The position numbers and the translations under genes were made by a program. Below are positions 11,099-22,479 of a stretch of DNA of 39,249 bases, in pieces. Position 1 is the stretch's first letter. Every line of letters begins with the position of its first letter. The notes beneath the pieces are model-generated. The model saw nothing but the letters and a program-made list of their open reading frames with translations, searched no databases and was not told where the DNA came from. Source of the stretch: Neolecta irregularis DAH-3 (lineage: Eukaryota; Ascomycota; Neolectomycetes; Neolectales; Neolectaceae); contig LXFE01002348.1 in assembly GCA_001929475.1 (NCBI GenBank), positions 1-39,249 on the forward strand, written 5' to 3'.

Positions 11099-11899
11099 CT
11101 AAATCTTGCTTTCTCGATTTAAATCTAGGGCAGATTTGGGATTTGTGGACATCAGCTCCAGGGGATGGCCAGACCCCGTGGCTTTCGGACCCTCGACATC
11201 ACCTTGCAAATATATAGTATCTCGATACACAAAGTCGAACCGTTCATAGATGTTTCTATTTTGAGGGTGGGAGGATTCAAGATAACAAGGAACACCGGCA
11301 GCATCAGCCTGATCTATTAGATCTTGATAACATCAAGGAGACTACCTGGCGCGAAGCGCATTCGATGAGCTTTCTAGCGTAGCCTTTACCTCTTGCGGAA
11401 GGGAGAGTACCAAGATATACGAGATACCAGGAATTCTGATCGTAGTCTCCAAGGATGAGTTTCCTAAGGTTAATATCGCTGCTAGTCGGAGATATACTTT
11501 GTGGCAAAAAGCAGTGGGAAGAACTCGTCGAACAAGCGAATCCGGCCTTTGCGCGATAGTTTGTAGTATAGTCTCCAATAGCCGCTCATAAATAGGGTAG
11601 TCAGACTGTCTGTGCTCTTGCCGGGGGGCATCCTGCACTTGTAAGAAACGAGTCATGCTGGGATGGTACCATAGGGACACGCCGGCAAAGTCATCGATCT
11701 GCCAGACCTGGCCGTGGAGGAGATGTGCGTAGACGGTGTACTCCATGAAGTCGGCATGGAGTTTCCGGAAGGTTTCTTCGGAGGTGGAGATGTGTGGGTG
11801 GCCAAAGAGGTAGCGGGAGGCAGGATCATCGTTGAAGGCAGCGGCAAGAGTAGCAGCGGCTCTACTGCAGTCGCAAAAGGACACACGCTGGGGCTGCAT
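11099..11899 (-). CDS. GNAT-family N-acetyltransferase, 230 aa, 4 exons
   Basis: Exons (complement): 11670-11899, 11498-11632, 11346-11463, 11099-11308. The order of motifs is that of fungal single-domain GNAT proteins: AAAFNDDPASRYLF near the N-terminus, then GVSLWMPPGKSTDS, RIRLFDEFFPLL, the core YLVYLGTLPSARGKGYARKL with the acetyl-CoA pyrophosphate-binding loop RGKGYA, and PCYLESS / NIYERFDF at the end. The acceptor substrate cannot be predicted. All three introns are 34-37 nt. The start is the first ATG of the open frame; a further 5' exon cannot be excluded. Confidence 0.85.
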
Positions 11900-12140
11900 A
11901 AGAGAGAGTTTGGGATAAAGAGGGTTGAGATGAAGAGGCTAGGGATAAAGACTGGGTTAAAGATTCGGGATAAGATGTGGGATGCGGGGAAGGACCAGAT
12001 AAATAATATTCGAATACTCCGCTACGATTTTCATTATGAATTAATAAATAAAAAGATGCCACCTTCGTTGACTGACAAATTCCGGGACTGTAACCGTGTG
12101 GGGTTAAATCTTATCAATCATATTTGACACTTAGTCCAAG

Positions 12141-12903
12141 ATGACCTTTTCCCGCGCTTCAAGAAAAGTCATTGCAATTGGCCGCAGTATCTCTGTATTT
12201 ATATACATCAACTGAATATTAAGACTATGTTGAACACGTCAAAGAACTCCACAATGCCGTTCCTGCCACTCCTTTCTTTTTCCTGAAACCGCCAAGCTCC
12301 ATCATCCCCCCAAAATCCACTCTTCGCATCCCACAGGGCGTCCATGCACACCATGAAGTCGAATTGGCACTTATCATCGGCCACAGAGCAACAGATATCC
12401 CCAATGACATGGACGCCGCCATGAGCGTCATTGCGGGCTATGCGGTTGCAATCGACGTCACTGCTAGAAACGTCCAGGACGACGCTAAAAAGAAAGGATT
12501 GCCTTGGACCATCGCAAAGGGCTTTGATACATTTCTACCAATGAGGTTTACATAACTCTATACATGACACTCATAGTCATAAAGCTCCTTCATCCCGAAA
12601 AGTTCAATACCAGATCCACACAATGCAGTCTTGAAGTTGACTGTCAACCACGAGTCCCGGCAGAACGACTCTACCAACCTCATGATTTTTAAAATCCCTA
12701 AACTACTGAGCTATATTTCTGGGATCATGTCTCTTGAACCAGATGATGTTGTATTGACAGGAACACCAAAAGGTGTCGGGAGAATTGTCCATGGAGATGT
12801 AATGAGAGCCAGTATCCATGTGGATGGAGACAATATCAAACAAGGCAACATAGAAATAATGGTGCAGGATAGAGTTGGAGGATACCACTATGTTAGCAAA
12901 TGA
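12141..12903 (+). CDS. FAHD1-like fumarylacetoacetate-hydrolase-family protein (acylpyruvase/oxaloacetate decarboxylase), 228 aa
   Basis: Exons: 12141-12186, 12224-12545, 12585-12903. Known FAHD1 enzymes are mitochondrial and hydrolyse acylpyruvates or decarboxylate oxaloacetate with Mg2+. The fold is recognisable throughout: VIAIGRNYVEHVKEL, FFFLKPPSS, the metal-binding stretch HAHHEVELALIIG, NVQDDAKKKGLPWTIAKGFD with the conserved Asp, NHESRQNDSTNLMIF and VVLTGTPKGVGRI. Length matches the family. The short first exon (46 nt) is fixed because only it completes the conserved GRNY. The start region is basic and serine-rich but no clear cleavable presequence is seen. It converges on the dehydrogenase gene with 69 bp between stops. 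Confidence 0.92.
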
Positions 12904-12972
12904 ATAAAAGCTTTTAAGTACAAAGCGAATGTATTTATCTATACGATCTTCTTTTTCCTATCTAACTTTGGG

Positions 12973-15085
12973 TTACTCATGAGTCGGCATATTCACAGTA
13001 GCTTTAGTACAACTAGCATCATCATGTCTCCAGAGCGCAGTAACGGTTTTCAACTGCGTGTAAAACTGCAACCCTCCCTTTCCGTAGAAATTCAAGTCGC
13101 CGAGAACACTCCCTTTATTGCCGGTGAACGAAAACATTGGCAAGGGAACGGGAATGGGGACATTGATTCCGATTTGACCTACCTCGACGTCTTTCTGGAA
13201 TCGACGTGCTGTTGCACCGTTGGTTGTAAATATGGCAGTCCCGTTGCCATCTTATTGTCAGTGTCTAGAGTTCATTGATGTTTTGTACATTTGTTTTCGT
13301 TGATAAGATCAATGGCGTCGTCGAGAGTCGGCGCATTGAGGCAAACAAGAACCGGTCCGAAAATTTCTTCTTCGTAGCATTTCATTCCCTTTTTGACATC
13401 GGTAAGAATCTGTTTCATCAATCAAGTTCTATAGACTTAAAAACCGTACCGTAGGTGCAACCCAGTTTCCAGCCGGGTATTTTTCAGGTACGTAGCCACG
13501 GCCGTCAAGTGATAGCGTTGCTCCTTCGTCAATCCCAGACTGGATCAAACTTTCAATTCGAGCCTTTGATTGTTTCGAAATAACTGGACCACTGCAATGT
13601 TATAAAGCAAGCCCTTTCCAGACATACAGATCGGCCCCCTCTTCAAATCCACCTGTAACTTTAAGCTCCTTTGCCCTTGCTACAATATCCTTAATCCACT
13701 CTTTAGTTTCACCAACGAATACAACTTGTTTTTTCAGCATCAAGAGTAATGAATAACTTACGAGTGGATAAAGCCATACATCGCTGCCCTGCAGCACCAA
13801 AAGCAGCCCCTATAATTGAGTTGATGGTATGCTGTTTATTCGCATCCGGCATAACGACGGCATGGTTCTTGGCTCCAAGATTCGCCTGTACTCGCTTTCC
13901 ATTAGCGGTACCGCGTTCATAAATATATTTTCCAGCACGATCACTCCCTACAAAGGATATGGCTTTGATATCAGGGCAATCAAGTATATAATCGACTGTT
14001 GGAGCCGTTCCATGGACAATGTTAAGAACGCCATTTGGGAGACCTGCCTCGCGAGCTAGTTCAGAAATTATCATTGCCGCCCCTGGGTCTCGTTCGGAGG
14101 GTTTCATAATCAAGCAGTTGCCGGTGACAGCTGCTACTGGAAGACACCACAGCGGAATCCTAACGATCAGCATGAATATACAACGGCGAGTGTACATGGC
14201 GGGAAAGTTGAAGGGACAGATGGCTGCTACGATACCCTATAGTATTAATACGATGGCGAGATTGAGTCGTTGTACAAGAGGCTCTCTTTGCAATCAGTAG
14301 AGGTGGGATAGCGGAAACTTACCGAATAGTGTAAGTGTCCATATCCTGGCTAACTTCGATCTGTTCGCCCATCATAGTCATAGGTATAGCACAAGCACTT
14401 TCAACAACCTGCAACCCTCTCAAGACATCTCCTCGGGCATCGGCCAAAGTCTTTCCCTGTTCAAGGGTAATGCAGGCAGCCAATCGGTCCCAGTTCTCTC
14501 GAATGAGCGAGACGAGCCGGAACATGATTTGTTGACGGTGCATGATTGAAGTTTTGCGCCATGCGGGGAAGGCTTTCTTTGCAGAGGCGACTGCCGCGTC
14601 GAGTTCCTCTGTGGTGGTCTCGGGGACCCGGGTGACGAGGGTTTGAGTTGCCTAGGCTTGTTAGCAAAGAGGAGCAGAACCGAGTAAGCAAGATGCAATG
14701 GAAGCTATGACAGAGGTACCCAGCCCGCAAGAGGCTAGGAATTATTATGATTGTCCTCAAGATAGAGGCTTTTCCTGACCGTCCTCAAGACCAAGGCCTA
14801 CTCGCCATCAAAGAAACCCAATTAAACACACCGGATCATGAAGATCAATCCACTTGTTTGTCCTGCTCTGACGGTCAAAAATACATCTGGGAGCAAACAC
14901 ACCTCGACCAAGGTGTTGTCTAGAAAGTTCATGGTTGTGCTAGGCTGCTTGACATCAAAGTGGGACTTTGGGTAGGGCGCATTTGCAGCGGCCATGGCGG
15001 AGCGGACGGGGCCGGAAGTAACAAGACCTCGCATGTAGATGAGCGGAGGTCGTGCAATGGAGCGGAGGAGAATACGCGAAGACAT
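12973..15085 (-). CDS. Methylmalonate-semialdehyde dehydrogenase (acylating), mitochondrial, 544 aa, 10 exons
   Basis: CoA-dependent aldehyde dehydrogenase (ALDH6 family) of valine, thymine and beta-alanine breakdown. Exons (complement): 14903-15085, 14832-14867, 14323-14651, 14276-14285, 14196-14236, 13762-14159, 13628-13724, 13450-13591, 13289-13409, 12973-13250. The N-terminus [15 protein letters not shown] is an Arg/Ser-rich mitochondrial presequence. Family blocks include [46 protein letters not shown], the catalytic Cys in [12 protein letters not shown] and [12 protein letters not shown]. The general-base Glu of other ALDHs is replaced (LGAKNHAVV), as is normal for this family. Exon 4 is only 10 nt, exon 2 is 36 nt, and the intron at 14652-14831 is 180 nt. 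Diverges from RIO2 over 236 bp. Confidence 0.96.
14276..14285 (-). other. 10-nt internal microexon of the methylmalonate-semialdehyde dehydrogenase gene
   Basis: Sequence AGAGCCTCTT on the minus strand. It lies between a 37-nt intron (14286-14322) and a 39-nt intron (14237-14275). It supplies the last base of an Arg codon plus Glu-Pro-Leu, rebuilding the conserved REPLG that links TYTI to GIVAAICPF. Skipping it would shift the frame. Confidence 0.8.
14652..14831 (-). other. Outlier 180-nt intron in the dehydrogenase gene
   Basis: It is about five times longer than other introns here, with GT-AG ends and a GCTAAC branch-like motif near the 3' end. It contains an imperfect direct repeat starting at 14753 and 14781 (GTCCTCAAGA core). 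I looked for C/D snoRNA boxes: a weak C-like TTGATGG is present but no good D box, so no RNA gene is called. Confidence 0.7.
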
Positions 15086-15321
15086 GAGAAGAGAGGAGGC
15101 GGCAGCGGGAGCGGGGAAGTTAAGCGGGAATTGCCGCAGGCACAAGCGAGACGGCCCGCTCTTGCCGTCGACGCAATTTGCAGATCTCCGCCTGTGCTCG
15201 TTCTCTCTTGGCCCATAACAGCGATCCACGCCTGTTCGATGTATATTCTCCTCCGCAGTTGAGTACCGTAAAGGCGGCACAGCCCGACAACTCACGCAGA
15301 CACCGCACCTCTTTCGCAACC

Positions 15322-16478
<1,157 letters not shown>

Positions 16479-16807
16479 AATGATCAGGGCGTTAGAGGGT
16501 TGTAGAATTTGCTGTCACGCTTCTTTTTCTTTAAGGAATGCATTTGCGGGGTTAACAGAATATGATCTATACACATAGACCGCGCTCCCACAAACTTACA
16601 GAGGGAAATGAAATGAGGAACGTACTCCAAAAAAAAAGAAAATGACAAATCTGGCATATTTTCAACCCTCCTTCAAGGTAGATAAAATAGCCGAACCCTT
16701 CGGGATAGCAAAAGTAGAAAAGGACACTTGATTCCGGTTTTCGACGCCGTTGAATAGAGTTAGGATATGTGATAGAAAGGCGTGGAATGAACGTGAAAGA
16801 AAACCAT
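16479..16807. other. Convergent 3' intergenic region, 329 bp
   Basis: Lies between the stop codons of RIO2 (+) and the RRM gene (-). It is AT-rich with an A8 tract near 16630. Nothing else is seen in it; the frame open across part of it on the minus strand has no homology I recognise and overlaps the RRM gene end. Confidence 0.6.
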
Positions 16808-18598
16808 CTACTTCTCGATTCGAAGTCCATCACCAACAAGTTCGCTGAGAGTAGCTACAGCATCCGTACTAGGGATTTCAGCCTTGATTGTTCCCTGCTC
16901 AGGGGCAACATGGTTATTATACTCTCCGTCAAAATTGGACATTGCCCGAGGGAACGGTGGTGACATTGGTCCATTATACGACATTGGCATCGGTGAGCCG
17001 TAGCCTGGTTGAAATGATACCATTCCAGGACTGATCTCGTCAGCATTATTCCGTGGTTAGAAAAGTTGTTACCTTTGCATATACATTGGAATATTGGGAA
17101 GACTCATTGGGCTCCATGGTTGCTCATTGCTCCCTTCTGTGTCTCGAGGACTTCCAAAGTTGGCTGCCATCTCTGCGTACAATGGATCATCCATAGAGGC
17201 TCGACCAGTAAGAACATTGTATTCTCGAGCTCGCATGAAACGTCGTCGTGCAGTCGACCCCTTGAGTCCTAGACAGTTACAACATGACTTGACATGTCCA
17301 ATTACGCTTCTGTTGCGGAGAATCCGCGTATCGAACTTGAAGCGGTTGAGTACATCCAGGGATAAGCTTTCCGTTGAACTTTTCGATAATAGCATCAGCA
17401 GCTTCTCGGTCCATCATTCGAGCAAAACCAACACCTCGGCTCATGTTATTTGTCGCATCTCGAAGGATTCGGTTAGATACGACCTGGTATGGCTGAAACA
17501 ACTCTTCAAGATCCTGTATGGTTAAATACTATACCAAGGAAGGAAACATTACTCGTTCATGAGTATCCAAGGGCAAATTGCTAATGTACAAGTTGGTGCT
17601 CGCGTTGTCCTGCAAATTTCTCAATCGAGTACTGAAAGATTCCTGAGATGAGCGAATTGTAATGGGGGTTAAAAATACCTTTGCAAAAGAACATTGGTAA
17701 CCGCACTGCGAAAGGCCAATTATACATGCACAAGCTTCAGCCTCGTTTTCAAACATGGCAAATCCAAAGCCCTTGCAGGAGCCGGTTTGTTGATCAATGA
17801 TAGCCTTGCTCGATTTGATGGAGCCAAACCTTACACATTAGAAATAGCAGCCTTGCCTGGATTTGCATGCCTTTGGGCCATCCACAAAAGAGCTTCATCT
17901 GTCATGTCTGGTGCAAGACCCCGCACATAGACATTAGTCGTTTGGGTAGGATTGTACAATGCTGCTTCAAGCGAATTATAACCTCCAGGGCCACCATACA
18001 AGGTCGGGACTGGAGCAGGAACTTCTCTCAAGACTTGAGCGAGATTCGGGTATTGTGCATTAGGGTCGACTGGAGCATGGAACACAGGTTGCGCATTGAA
18101 TTGACCAGGAGACATCCCCATTTGTTGAAAGGGATAGATCGCAGAGAACGCAACGTTCGGACTCGGCATTGATGTTCCATTGTACATGTCGCGTTGAGCT
18201 TGCGGCGCAAACTGAGGAGCGAATGACGGACGCCTAGCTTGATTTGAGCCGAGCCAGGAGTTGCGTCGGGAATTGGGAAATCCATTTGGAGGATACCCTC
18301 CGGCAAACGACGGTCGGATAGCAGCTTGGGGAGGACGAGATGAAGCAGGGAAGAAATTCCCATACATTGGATACTGCTGCATCTGCGGAGGAGATGCTGG
18401 AACTTGCATAGCACAAACATTTCCTAGGCCTTGACGAACTTGAGATGGAGACGAAGTGGGCGGCGTAAGAACGTTTTCAGTTCCTTTCAATTCTTCTGGT
18501 TTGTCATCAGCAGTTGCTGCCTTGATGTTGTTTCCCAAATCCTTCATTTCAGATGTCTGCGGAGCGCTGATAATGGTAGAAGTCTTCTCTTCGGACAT
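16808..18598 (-). CDS. Two-RRM RNA-binding protein, MSSP/RBMS-like, 531 aa
   Basis: Exons (complement): 17871-18598, 17679-17829, 17553-17642, 17306-17513, 17073-17268, 16808-17030. The first ~215 aa are low complexity, rich in Pro, Gln, Asn and Ser. RRM1 (about 220-293) carries RNP2 NVYVRGL and RNP1 CKGFGFAMF. RRM2 (about 308-386) carries NLYISNL and SRGVGFARM. The linker CSFAKESFSTRLRNLQD and the post-RRM segment ARRRFMRAREYNVLTG match a conserved fungal family related to S. pombe Msa1 and animal RBMS proteins. It probably binds AU-rich or single-stranded RNA; targets are unknown. Intron 1 is GC-AG (41 nt). A TATA/CCAAT pair sits about 340 bp upstream of the start. Confidence 0.9.
17830..17870 (-). 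other. GC-AG intron, RRM gene intron 1 (41 nt)
   Basis: Donor AAAG|GCATGC, branch-like TTCTAATG, acceptor TGTAAG. Splicing joins the two halves of RRM1 (WMAQR / FGSIKSSKAI) in frame. Unspliced, the frame stops at TAA. Confidence 0.8.
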
Positions 18599-18935
18599 GA
18601 CGTAGACCTTTTCACCTCAATTTCTAATTCTTCCGGGTCAGAATTATTATTCACAGAAACGAGGAAGGAAAAAGCAAAGCCGAGAAATAGCAAGTCCTTG
18701 ACATACCTAACAAGTAGACAAATTCGAACCGAGTAGCAGATAGTCGATATATTCCGTACAAGGTCGACAAACAACGGGTACGTAAGGTATATTGCTAAGG
18801 TTGAAGAGACCGATAGAAATGACGTAGGGAAAGGGGGAGTAGGAGAAGGGTATGTGAGTATCTGAATAGACAAGCGTGAAGGTCGTAATTTTCGAGAGAC
18901 GAAGGAGGATGCGAATTGGACTGGCCAGCCCCGGC

Positions 18936-18955
18936 TTTTTATATCCTGTTATTGG
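18936..18955 (-). promoter_or_regulatory. TATA box plus CCAAT box of the RRM gene
   Basis: On the minus strand TATAAAAA (18936-18943) follows CCAAT (18951-18955) by 7 bp. The spacing and orientation suit transcription of the RRM gene. If a start lies about 30-60 bp downstream, the 5' leader is about 280-310 nt. Confidence 0.5.
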
Positions 18956-19072
18956 AAGAACGCGGCGGTTTGTAAAAAGAAGAGCAGCCTAAAATGGCGC
19001 TAAAGATATACAAAGAGACCCTTGCGAGTTGATTAACCAATCATCTCCTTTGCGGTCTATGCCGTTCTCAGC

Positions 19073-19225
19073 ATGGCGAAACGCTCTTCAAGAACGTCAA
19101 TTCTCAAAGGACTTGCAATTTCAAGCCGCGTCTTGTGCAAAAAAGCTCCGGGAGGCCTCACTAACGCTCCAATGCATTGGGGCCATATTAGTGCCCTGGC
19201 CGCAATGCAAAGCGCCGCCGTTTAA
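19073..19225 (+). CDS. Possible small ORF, 50 aa, unrecognised
   Basis: An ATG in good context (AGCATGGCG) opens 50 codons: MAKRSSRTSILKGLAISS at the start, ending HISALAAMQSAAV. It is basic and Ser-rich, could be a presequence-like N-terminus, and would be divergent from the RRM gene. No homology recognised, and no downstream exon could be joined with confidence. It may be chance. Confidence 0.25.
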   Translation: MAKRSSRTSILKGLAISSRVLCKKAPGGLTNAPMHWGHISALAAMQSAAV

Positions 19226-19541
19226 AATGCGCAAATTTTGATATCGATACAGAGCAGCAGTGACTGTCTATTTGGACGAAGCATCAGAGAGGGAGGATGT
19301 GTTTGTACAACAACAGCACTTGAACTGTATTTGCTGCTGATGGGTGTTGATTTGCCCAGGCACCTTGAAACTCTCCACAAAAAGAGAACTCACAAAAATT
19401 AAAATAGTTCCAGCTTTAAAAAGAGAGATATATATATATAAACCGATCCAACCCTCAAATGAATCATGAGTAACCACAAATAATAACAAACTCTGGTCGA
19501 CTCTGTGGAAACATCAATGCACCCAAAGGGACAAGAAACTT

Positions 19542-21810
19542 TTAACTCCAAACCTAACAAATTATGCCAAATAAAGGGAAGAAAATATACATCTTCTTGA
19601 TAGGTCCCGCGATTACGCATTTGTTTAACCAATTCTTCTCCTGCCTTGGCCGGCAAATTGCGTTGTTCTTCAAATATTGTCCCAAGTAGAGTATTGACTT
19701 CTCGAGCCATATGTGCAGCCTAAATGGTTATCAGGCAAACATTAACTAGTCATCAAAACAAACATCGCCACAAACATAAAAGTAACCCCCTTCTTGCAGC
19801 AAGTCGTTGACTTGTTTTGAATGTTCCTGTAAACGATGTTGAACGTAAATCTTTTGCTCAGTCTCACGTGAGAAGGCGGTTATAATTTTGAATTTTCCGT
19901 TTAGTTCTTGTTCCGCGACTTTCCATTCATCGCGGTAAAGGAAATCTTCATTTTCTCTTCTACACCCAAAGAATAAGATGATTTGACCGATTTCTGTGCC
20001 TTGTTTGACTTGTTCGATTTTTTCTTGGAGAAATCCACGAAAGGGAGCGACTCCGGTGCCAGGTCCAACCATGATGATAGGTTTCGCAGGATCATTGGGC
20101 AGCTTAAAGTTTGAATGTCGAGTGTGAACAAGAACGTGGATCCCATCGTACTTGTTTCGTGGACCATCTAGTTGATACGAAAGGCCATAGGGCCGAGGGT
20201 CTTCTGCTCCATGTTGTCTTAGTTTCAAAGCATAAAGATAATTTGTGGTCACGCCGTTCAATACGTTGTCGCTGCCATTGATGGTTCGCGAATCTACGGC
20301 AGCAGTGATATGAGCAACTTTTGGACTAGTGAGACTCGATGATGAGATAGAGTAATAGCGAGCCTGAAGATGGTTCAAAGATTCAACCATCAAACTGAAT
20401 GGGACTTGCCATTTTGGTGCGATTGATTCCATGACCTGACCGAGGGTCATCGACTTTTCTGAAACCTTTGATTTAAAGTATTCTTTGTCAGTAGCCAATT
20501 TGAATACTTCAGCCTTGGTCTCTGGGGATGGAGAAAATTGACAGAGGGAGGACATGAATTGTCGTGATACGGGAGCGCAAATTTCGAGATAGTAACGCAA
20601 TACTGATTCATATGTTGTTGGCTGAGGGATTGGGATTTTTGCTGTAGGATCGGCGGAGGTGACTCGAATCACTTTGTCGTGTTTTTCCGTCAGATCAAGA
20701 ACCCTGAGAAGGCGATCGACTTCTTTATCCGAATTTGTAGGCCACAAGGCGAGATGGTCTCCGGTTCTGTAGGCGAGACCAGACAAGCCGAGATTAATTT
20801 CCATATGCAGGCAGTTGCGGTTTTTGCTTTTAGATAGTTCGCGAGAGGAAAGGATGGGCGCGATGTATGGATTGTGTGCATTGTATGGCCCTGTTGACAT
20901 GGTTAGGTGTTGTTTGCTAGGTTCGCCAAGATAGACTTGATCGGAATCTGCAGACAAACTTTCGTCTTCTATGACGGTAAGGGTTGGTTCGTACCTAGGA
21001 TTAGTACGGAGGTGATGAAACTGACACACTCTGTTTCCTTTTCCTCTAGATTCATAGCTGCAGCAACGGCGTCCCACATGCCCTCCTTCCAGCTAAGGAA
21101 ATCCTCTTCCATGGTTCCATCGCCGTCATCGCCTTCACCAGCATCACCCAGCCTCTGAGCACCAAGTTGTGCCAAAGCACTGTCAACCTTTCTGACCATT
21201 GCGTTGTAGTGTTCATAGGTTTTGTTGCCAAGGCCAAAGGCGACATATTTAAGGTTTGAGAGGGGTTTTTCGTCTATACCGCCGCCATTAGAAAATGTTG
21301 TATCTTGACCGCAAATTAATTCTGTAAACCCTACTGCATTATCTGTGGGCTCGCCTTCGCCATATGTTGCGAGAATGAACATCGCGAGTTTGTTGTTTGG
21401 AAACGTGTCAAGGGTATCGAGGTCATAGTCCTCTGGATCGGCGGTCATACTTTTCAAACCGAATCTAGAGTGACCTTCCTTTGCGAGTCTCTGTGCGTAA
21501 TCTTCGGCAGTGCCAGTTTGGGATCCGTAAAATACGACGAGATCTTTGTTCTGGAAAGGGTTAGAAGGAGGACAAGGGACGGGTATGGAGATACGGTCTC
21601 TTGCATCTTTTCTATGATGTTTCTTGTCTTTTTTGGTTTATTGAGGGCGTCATTGACCAGCCTTGAGGAATACCCATAGCGTTGATCAGCCTGTTTCCCC
21701 CAGAGCCTTCCCTTTGTGAAGTAGGCAGCGGTAGCAATGCCCATGGAGGCGAGAATAGCAATGTCCAGGGGCTCTACCCAAGGTTTCTCAGGATTTGCAG
21801 TCGGAGACAT
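19542..21810 (-). CDS. NADPH-cytochrome P450 reductase, 702 aa, 5 exons
   Basis: ER-bound diflavin enzyme that passes electrons from NADPH through FAD and FMN to P450s. Exons (complement): 21595-21810, 21030-21550, 19764-20994, 19591-19719, 19542-19553. A single N-terminal membrane segment (LDIAILASMGIATAAYF) is followed by the FMN-binding loop FYGSQTGTAEDYA, ATYGEGEPTDNA and FGLGNKTYEHYN. Then come the FAD motif RYYSISSSS, the NADPH motif GPGTGVAPFRGF, FFGCRRENEDFLY and CGDAAHMAREVN. The protein ends QEDVWS with the conserved C-terminal aromatic residue. That VWS-stop sits alone in a 12-nt last exon after a 37-nt intron. Length is typical. It diverges from PAG1. Confidence 0.97.
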
Positions 21811-22479
21811 TTGGGGGGCAGAAAGGAAAAGCAAAGGGGGGACGAGCAAGAACTAAACGAGGTTTTTAGCTTTATAGGATTAGGGAGCGGTGTTGTCCGG
21901 TGGGCTTTCGATGGTAATAGTTTGGAATATATATGTGGGAGAGAAGAGTGGAGAGGGTACAACTATTTGCAGAGCGTCTATCTATTCATATACAGGAGAT
22001 CGGAGGTGCACCCTTGGGGATGGCGACTCAAGCCGGGGGACTCCGGGAGACATAGGATTTACGTGCGGTATCCAGGGAGGTGCTTCGCAAAGTGATCCGG
22101 TTTAACCCGGTACCGCTATCTGCTGTCAACTCTGTGTATTCTATTTTACTGCATTCCACTACACTACTACTATGGAGACTTCAGTCTGCTAGTCTGCAAG
22201 TCCGCTGCAATACTCTGCTCAGTGGTCCACTAGTCCACTCATTTGTCCACTATTAGCCAATTCCATTATTATTCACTCTACTCCACCCACCACCACTAAC
22301 CACCAACCACCAACTGTCAACCACCAACCACCAGCTGTCAATCACCAACCACCCACACCTCCTCCTGCATCCGCTCTCCGCGATCGACCCGGCGTCCTTC
22401 GGGGCTTCGAACGGGTGTGTTGCTGCTGCTGCTGTTGTCAATTACTGCTTCCACCAAAGACCAAAGACCATACCCGCCC
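21811..22479. other. Divergent intergenic region between CPR and PAG1, 669 bp
   Basis: Promoter region for two outward genes. It contains a 21-bp tandem repeat (22298-22360), other ACC-rich and GTCCACT-like short repeats from about 22185 to 22300, and a CTG-rich run near 22418-22437 just before the PAG1 ATG. No gene recognised. Confidence 0.6.
22298..22360. repeat. 21-bp tandem repeat, three copies, ACC-rich
   Basis: Copies at 22298-22318, 22319-22339 and 22340-22360. The first two differ at one base; the third is degenerate. Core AACCACCAACCACCA then RCTGTC. It lies in the PAG1 5' region, about 120 bp before the start codon. Confidence 0.8.

Larger units (their letters stand above)
18599..19541. 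other. Intergenic region upstream of the RRM gene and downstream of CPR, 943 bp
   Basis: This holds the RRM gene leader and promoter, a possible 50-aa ORF at 19073-19225 (listed separately), the perfect 12-bp palindrome CCAATGCATTGG at 19169-19180, and an (AT)n run near 19430 close to the CPR 3' end. No other gene is seen. Confidence 0.6.

Noticed and set aside
14461-14760. Open frames of 92-99 codons on the minus strand through the 180-nt intron
   Set aside because: They overlap the dehydrogenase exon in the wrong frame, and the conserved join [11 protein letters not shown] leaves no room for an extra exon.
14652-14831. C/D snoRNA inside the 180-nt intron
   Set aside because: Only a weak C-like box; no D box (CTGA) at suitable spacing and no terminal stem.
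18544-18873. 109-codon open frame in the RRM gene leader (minus strand)
   Set aside because: It has no ATG near its start, overlaps the real start codon in another frame and shows no homology; it is hydrophobic by base composition.
19420-19445. ATATATATATA run as a promoter TATA box
   Set aside because: It lies just beyond the 3' end of P450 reductase with no gene starting nearby; likely 3' flanking AT-rich DNA.
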